Positions 60,600 to 64,000 of a stretch of 64,000 nt of DNA are shown here, piece by piece; position 1 is the stretch's first letter, and every line of letters starts with the position of its first letter. The stretch comes from Caldilineaceae bacterium (lineage in GTDB: Bacteria; Chloroflexota; Anaerolineae; Caldilineales; Caldilineaceae). The notes below the pieces were generated by a model. It was given only the letters and a program-made list of their open reading frames with translations, ran no database searches and was not told the DNA's origin. The translations under genes and the position numbers were made by a program. The stretch covers positions 6,352-70,351 of the forward strand of contig JAPKMW010000058.1 in assembly GCA_026645575.1 (NCBI GenBank). The letters are read 5' to 3'.

Positions 60600-63358
60600 G
60601 CGAAACGCGTCAACGCCCAGGCGACCGTCTCCTGTAAAATCAGGTCACGACTATCCTGGAGCGCTGTGATTGCCGGCATACAAGCTTGCACGCCTACTTG
60701 CCCCGCCCCATAGATCGCACAAGCGCGCAGCCACGGTTGCAACCAAAGCTGGTTCGGGTCGGCAATCAATTCGGTTAACCACTGGTCGCGTGACTGGGTG
60801 GGAACGGTCACTTGCTTCGCCAACTGTTCAATGCGTTGCGCCGCCGGCAAATGCGGATGCAACAGCGGCAACGCCAGCGCTTTCTCCTCACTGGTTAACG
60901 TGACATCCAACATCTCTAACGCCAACGCCTGGGCTGCCTCCGGACCGGTGCGCATCTGCTGTTCGGCTCGCATGATCGCTTGCGCCTCATACCGCAAGGC
61001 CAACAAGCGGATGAGGCTGCTCTGCACCAGGAGTAGCTCGTCGCCCAACGCTCGATGCAGGTGTGCTAACGCCGGTTCTGTCCCTAACGTCTCCTGGCAA
61101 CGCAAAATGCGCAGACCGTGGGTTGCCTCGCGCCGGCAACAAGCGATCAGTTGAGGTATAGCGTTCCCCGTCGCCCGGTAGCCAAGGGTTTGGAGAGCCG
61201 CCAGGATAGCATACCTAACCGTGCGCTCCGGGTGATCGAGCTGTTGCCAAAGCAACTGGGCCGCCTTTGCACTGCGGATCTGGCCGCTGATCTGAACCAG
61301 GCTTGCGATCTGATCCGGCGGCAGCGCCACCTGCCCCGTCAGCGCCTGCCCGACCAGGGGTACTATGGCCTCGCCATAACTTTGGAGCGCCAGCATGGTT
61401 GCAGCGCGGGTTGCCGGGTTGTCCAGATTAGGCAGCAGATGCGGTAACAGTTCCGGGTGACGCACCTGCCCCGCGGCTTGAATCGCCGCCTGCCGCACTG
61501 CTGTTACTTTATCTTGCAGCAAGGGTTGTAAGGGCTGATAAAATTGCTCGACGCCCACGGCGCCGATCACTTGGGCTGCCAATTGGCGTTCGGCTGGCGC
61601 CGCAGCCTGTTGCAGCGCCAGTAGCCGTTCACCCGCTGCCAGGATGCCGGAAATGCCGCCATTGCGCAACAAGCCAACCAGGGCTGCGCTGCGCAACCCC
61701 GTTGCCGAATGATCCAAATAGGGGGTCAGCGTGGGGAGTGCATCTGCCTCAGCGACCGCTGCCAATGTGCGCAGCGCAACGGCCTTGGTCGCCTCGTCGG
61801 ACGCAGTTGCCAGCGCTTTTTCCACCACCGATTGGGCTACTTTTACGCGTAGCGCCTCAATCCGCTGCAATGCTTCAAGCTGGATGGCCGGCTGCGGACT
61901 GGTCGCCAACGCAACTAGCTGTTCCGTCAGGGCAGGGTGTTCGGCCTGTTGTAACAGGTCGAGACCGAGACGCACTTCATGTACCTTGTCGCTGCTCAAT
62001 AAGCGGGTAACAACCGCGAGCGCCGCCGGATCAGCGAGATTGAGATCAGTTGGCGCATTGTCGCCAAGCGCGTTGGTGCGCAATACCGTAAGCAAGCTGG
62101 CGGCATAGCCCCGGTAGACCCAGAAACCCGCCGCCGTCCAGAGGATGGTGATCAGTAGGGTCAACAGCGCCAGGTGAAAAATAGTCAGCGCCGGGATGGC
62201 TTGAAAGATGAGCAGAATGACGCCGGTCAGCCCTAATGCGAGCGGGACGCCAATGCCTTCGACGCCGGTCTGTACGGCCAGCCGTTCAGCGGGTGGCAGC
62301 GCTTGATAGGCGGCGTTGAGCGCCGTGCGGGTCGTACCGTCGGTCAACGAGATGTCGGCAATACGGGCGGCGCCGATGAAGATAAAGAAGGGCAGGCTAG
62401 CAGGCCCCAGCCAGAAGCCGGTCAACACCACGCCTACTAATAAAATACCAACCCCCGCCGGATTAGCCGTCAGACCAAAATTCAAGCCATAGCGGCTGAC
62501 CAGAAAACCGGCCAACAGGGCTAGAAAGAGTATATCGACCAGATTAAGCAGCGCCGTAAAGTTGCCGATAAAGCGGGCCAGTTCGGCGCTATCGGTATAG
62601 CGAGCGGCGGCCCGTTCGTAGACCATAAAGTCGATCAACTGGGTGCCGATGGCCGAGAGCATCTGGTAGAGAAAGATGAGCAGCACAAAGGGTTTGCGCA
62701 GCAGTTGCCCCAGGGGCGCTACCGGTTGCCGGCGTTGCGGACCGCCTTGCAGCGCCAATTCAGCGGCAAAGCGGCGGTTAGTTAACACAAGGAACAAGAG
62801 CGTGCAAAGGGTGCTGACCAGGCCGGTGAGCAGTAGATCCGCCGGTTGGCTGCTCAGGGCCAGCAACGGCGCCGCCAGAAAGCCGCCCACCATAAAGCCC
62901 ACAGCGAAACCGGCCACCACGCGCGGAAAGAGGCTTTTAATTTGGCGCACATCAAAGAGTCGCCCCGCCTGCCCACCAATAAAGACAAAGCCGATTTGGA
63001 GATAGAGCGAAAAGACAACCAGCAGCACAAAGGCGAGCCATTGCAGCCCGATGAAGCGGATCCCCGCCCAGGCGATCAACAGTAGTAACGCCAACCCGCC
63101 AGTGGTATTGATCGCCAGCGTCGGCAGCGACCAACGCTGTTGCAAGGTCGCCAATCCATACGAGAGCAGCGCGCCCAGCAGTGCCACAGTGATATAGACA
63201 AAGGGCAAGCGCGCGGCGCCAAAAGCGCTCAAAAAGATGGCGCTGCCGCTCACAATCAACATCGCCAGGGTAATGCCAAAGAAGAAAGACTGGCCGGTCA
63301 AGAGGACGAGCCGTTGGCGCAAGCTGTCCCCTTGGGTCGGTAATAACCATGCTGCCAT
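60575..63358 (-). CDS. NTT-like membrane transporter with HEAT repeats
   Basis: 927 residues from the ATG at 63358, with AAGGAG (in the last codons of the upstream gene) 9 bases away; a GTG 6 bases earlier is too close to it. Residues 1-425 are multi-pass: GAARLPFVYITVALLGALL, IGFVFIGGQAGRLFDVRQIKS, IDFMVYERAAARYTDSAELARFIG, all like the NTT family. Residues 430-920 are HEAT repeats (DKVTAVRQAAIQAAGQVRHPELLPHLL). It is a clear paralogue of 51540-54869 but lacks the C-terminal cNMP domain, which is instead the separate gene directly upstream. Its last codons are supplied by a palindrome arm. Confidence 0.85.
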   Translation of the reverse strand: MAAWLLPTQGDSLRQRLVLLTGQSFFFGITLAMLIVSGSAIFLSAFGAARLPFVYITVALLGALLSYGLATLQQRWSLPTLAINTTGGLALLLLIAWAGIRFIGLQWLAFVLLVVFSLYLQIGFVFIGGQAGRLFDVRQIKSLFPRVVAGFAVGFMVGGFLAAPLLALSSQPADLLLTGLVSTLCTLLFLVLTNRRFAAELALQGGPQRRQPVAPLGQLLRKPFVLLIFLYQMLSAIGTQLIDFMVYERAAARYTDSAELARFIGNFTALLNLVDILFLALLAGFLVSRYGLNFGLTANPAGVGILLVGVVLTGFWLGPASLPFFIFIGAARIADISLTDGTTRTALNAAYQALPPAERLAVQTGVEGIGVPLALGLTGVILLIFQAIPALTIFHLALLTLLITILWTAAGFWVYRGYAASLLTVLRTNALGDNAPTDLNLADPAALAVVTRLLSSDKVHEVRLGLDLLQQAEHPALTEQLVALATSPQPAIQLEALQRIEALRVKVAQSVVEKALATASDEATKAVALRTLAAVAEADALPTLTPYLDHSATGLRSAALVGLLRNGGISGILAAGERLLALQQAAAPAERQLAAQVIGAVGVEQFYQPLQPLLQDKVTAVRQAAIQAAGQVRHPELLPHLLPNLDNPATRAATMLALQSYGEAIVPLVGQALTGQVALPPDQIASLVQISGQIRSAKAAQLLWQQLDHPERTVRYAILAALQTLGYRATGNAIPQLIACCRREATHGLRILRCQETLGTEPALAHLHRALGDELLLVQSSLIRLLALRYEAQAIMRAEQQMRTGPEAAQALALEMLDVTLTSEEKALALPLLHPHLPAAQRIEQLAKQVTVPTQSRDQWLTELIADPNQLWLQPWLRACAIYGAGQVGVQACMPAITALQDSRDLILQETVAWALTRFANRLDASP

Positions 63359-63364
63359 ACGCAC

Positions 63365-63808
63365 TTACTCCTTTGTTGGGTTGGCGGCTGTCACCATCCG
63401 GCTCAATTCCCGAATCCGCCGCACCAGGGCGCGCATGACAGCCTGGGCGATTTCCGGTCGTAGCGCCATCACTTCATCAAAGGGCGCTTTGTCAATGCGA
63501 AAGAGCAGGGTGCGCTCCAGGGCCGTGGCTGAAGCCGAGCGCGGTTCTGGGTCCAACACCGCTAGTTCACCGACACTGCGCCCCGGCCCCAACGTGTTGA
63601 GCGTCCGGCCATTACTGTGAATGCACACCTGCCCCTCGACAATGATGTAGAGACAATCCTCGACATCGCCCTCGATGATCAAAGGCGCACCGGCCGGTAA
63701 TTCCACCTCTTCCACAATTTGGGCCACCGCCGCCAACAGCGCCCCCGGTGTCCCGGCAAAGAGTTCGATCCCTTGTAAGATGGCAACTTTTTCAATGGTG
63801 AGCAACAT
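63365..63808 (-). CDS. Stand-alone cyclic-nucleotide-binding protein
   Basis: 147 residues. The start MLLTIEKVAILQGIELFAGT aligns with the fused domain of the other transporter (MLLTIEKVMILKTVDIFADT). The phosphate-binding cassette VGELAVLDPEPRSAS keeps the Glu and Arg that contact the cyclic phosphate and ribose, so it should bind cAMP or cGMP. There is no DNA-binding helix-turn-helix, so it is not a CRP regulator. It overlaps functionally with the next gene, whose Shine-Dalgarno lies in its final codons, and is probably a detachable regulatory subunit of that transporter. Confidence 0.88.
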   Translation of the reverse strand: MLLTIEKVAILQGIELFAGTPGALLAAVAQIVEEVELPAGAPLIIEGDVEDCLYIIVEGQVCIHSNGRTLNTLGPGRSVGELAVLDPEPRSASATALERTLLFRIDKAPFDEVMALRPEIAQAVMRALVRRIRELSRMVTAANPTKE

Positions 63809-63871
63809 AGGGTTCCGCCTTCTGCACTGAGGTGCAAGGTTGCAAGCAATCAGGATGGTTCTGGCTGGGGA

Positions 63872-63929
63872 AGAGATAAAGAGATTGAGAGATTCGACCT
63901 TATGCTAGGAAGCAAATCTCTTTATCTCT
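63872..63929. repeat. 15-bp perfect inverted repeat upstream of the CNB gene
   Basis: AGAGATAAAGAGATT (63872-63886) pairs with 63915-63929. A second pair GACCTTA/TAAGGTC lies interleaved with it. It resembles the GAGATT/AATCTC words at 18396-18450. The last 190 bases of the window show no gene. Confidence 0.55.
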
Positions 63930-64000
63930 CAATAAGGTCAAATGAGCCAGAGGTCAAATTTGACAAGCCGTGATCGAACTAATCGGGTTGAAAGAAGAGG

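Noticed and set aside
63365..63808. CRP/FNR transcription factor
   Set aside because: The protein ends shortly after the cNMP domain and has no helix-turn-helix.

Overview
The window looks like chromosomal DNA of a free-living member of the Chloroflexota (Anaerolineae/Caldilineae-like). This is an inference from gene content: very large secreted beta-helix proteins with CSLREA/choice-of-anchor features, a soluble-adenylyl-cyclase-type cyclase with ATPase and TPR parts, Uma2 proteins, XisH/XisI, twin-arginine lipoprotein binding proteins and a CrtI-type desaturase. No rRNA, tRNA, CRISPR array, transposase or phage gene was recognised.

Layout. 1-16.5 kb is mainly a minus-strand sugar-acid uptake and catabolism region: family-1 binding protein, a MalF-MalG fused permease, two RraA-like proteins, glucarate dehydratase, a FAA-hydrolase-family enzyme and two Nudix hydrolases. 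It is interrupted by a Uma2 cassette, by a plus-strand 1372-residue secreted protein, and ends with a methyltransferase. 16.8-24.6 kb is a plus-strand peptide-uptake operon (DppA-, DppB- and DppC-like, then an amidohydrolase and a DUF885 peptidase) split by xisH-xisI between 13-bp direct repeats. 24.6-27.5 kb is a Zn/Mn ABC importer. 28-32.4 kb holds a uronate-dehydrogenase-like enzyme, a second Uma2 and a B12-dependent diol dehydratase whose large and medium subunits are fused. 32.7-34.2 kb is a thioredoxin lipoprotein plus a CcdA-like protein. 34.4-42.1 kb holds a decayed XRE/NB-ARC/TPR regulator, an FAD oxidoreductase, ThuA, CrtI and HemN. 43.3-49.6 kb is one 2081-residue secreted protein carrying a 12-fold SNPFAV repeat, a gingipain-like C25 peptidase domain and RTX repeats.

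51.5-63.8 kb is the most striking part. A cyclase resembling mammalian soluble adenylyl cyclase and a divergent HD-domain/cNMP-like protein sit between two paralogous NTT-like transporters with HEAT repeats. One transporter has a cyclic-nucleotide-binding domain fused to its C-terminus. The other has the same domain as a separate coupled gene. I propose a local cyclic-nucleotide circuit controlling membrane transporters.

Intergenic DNA is full of long, near-perfect inverted repeats, often abutting or overlapping stop codons. One family has compensatory arm changes and a constant 7-nt loop, and twice lies inside another palindrome. Another 141-bp element occurs twice with its inner arms exchanged. 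Several predicted protein ends are encoded by these palindromes, so start sites were moved inward where a better Shine-Dalgarno or the family start supported it.
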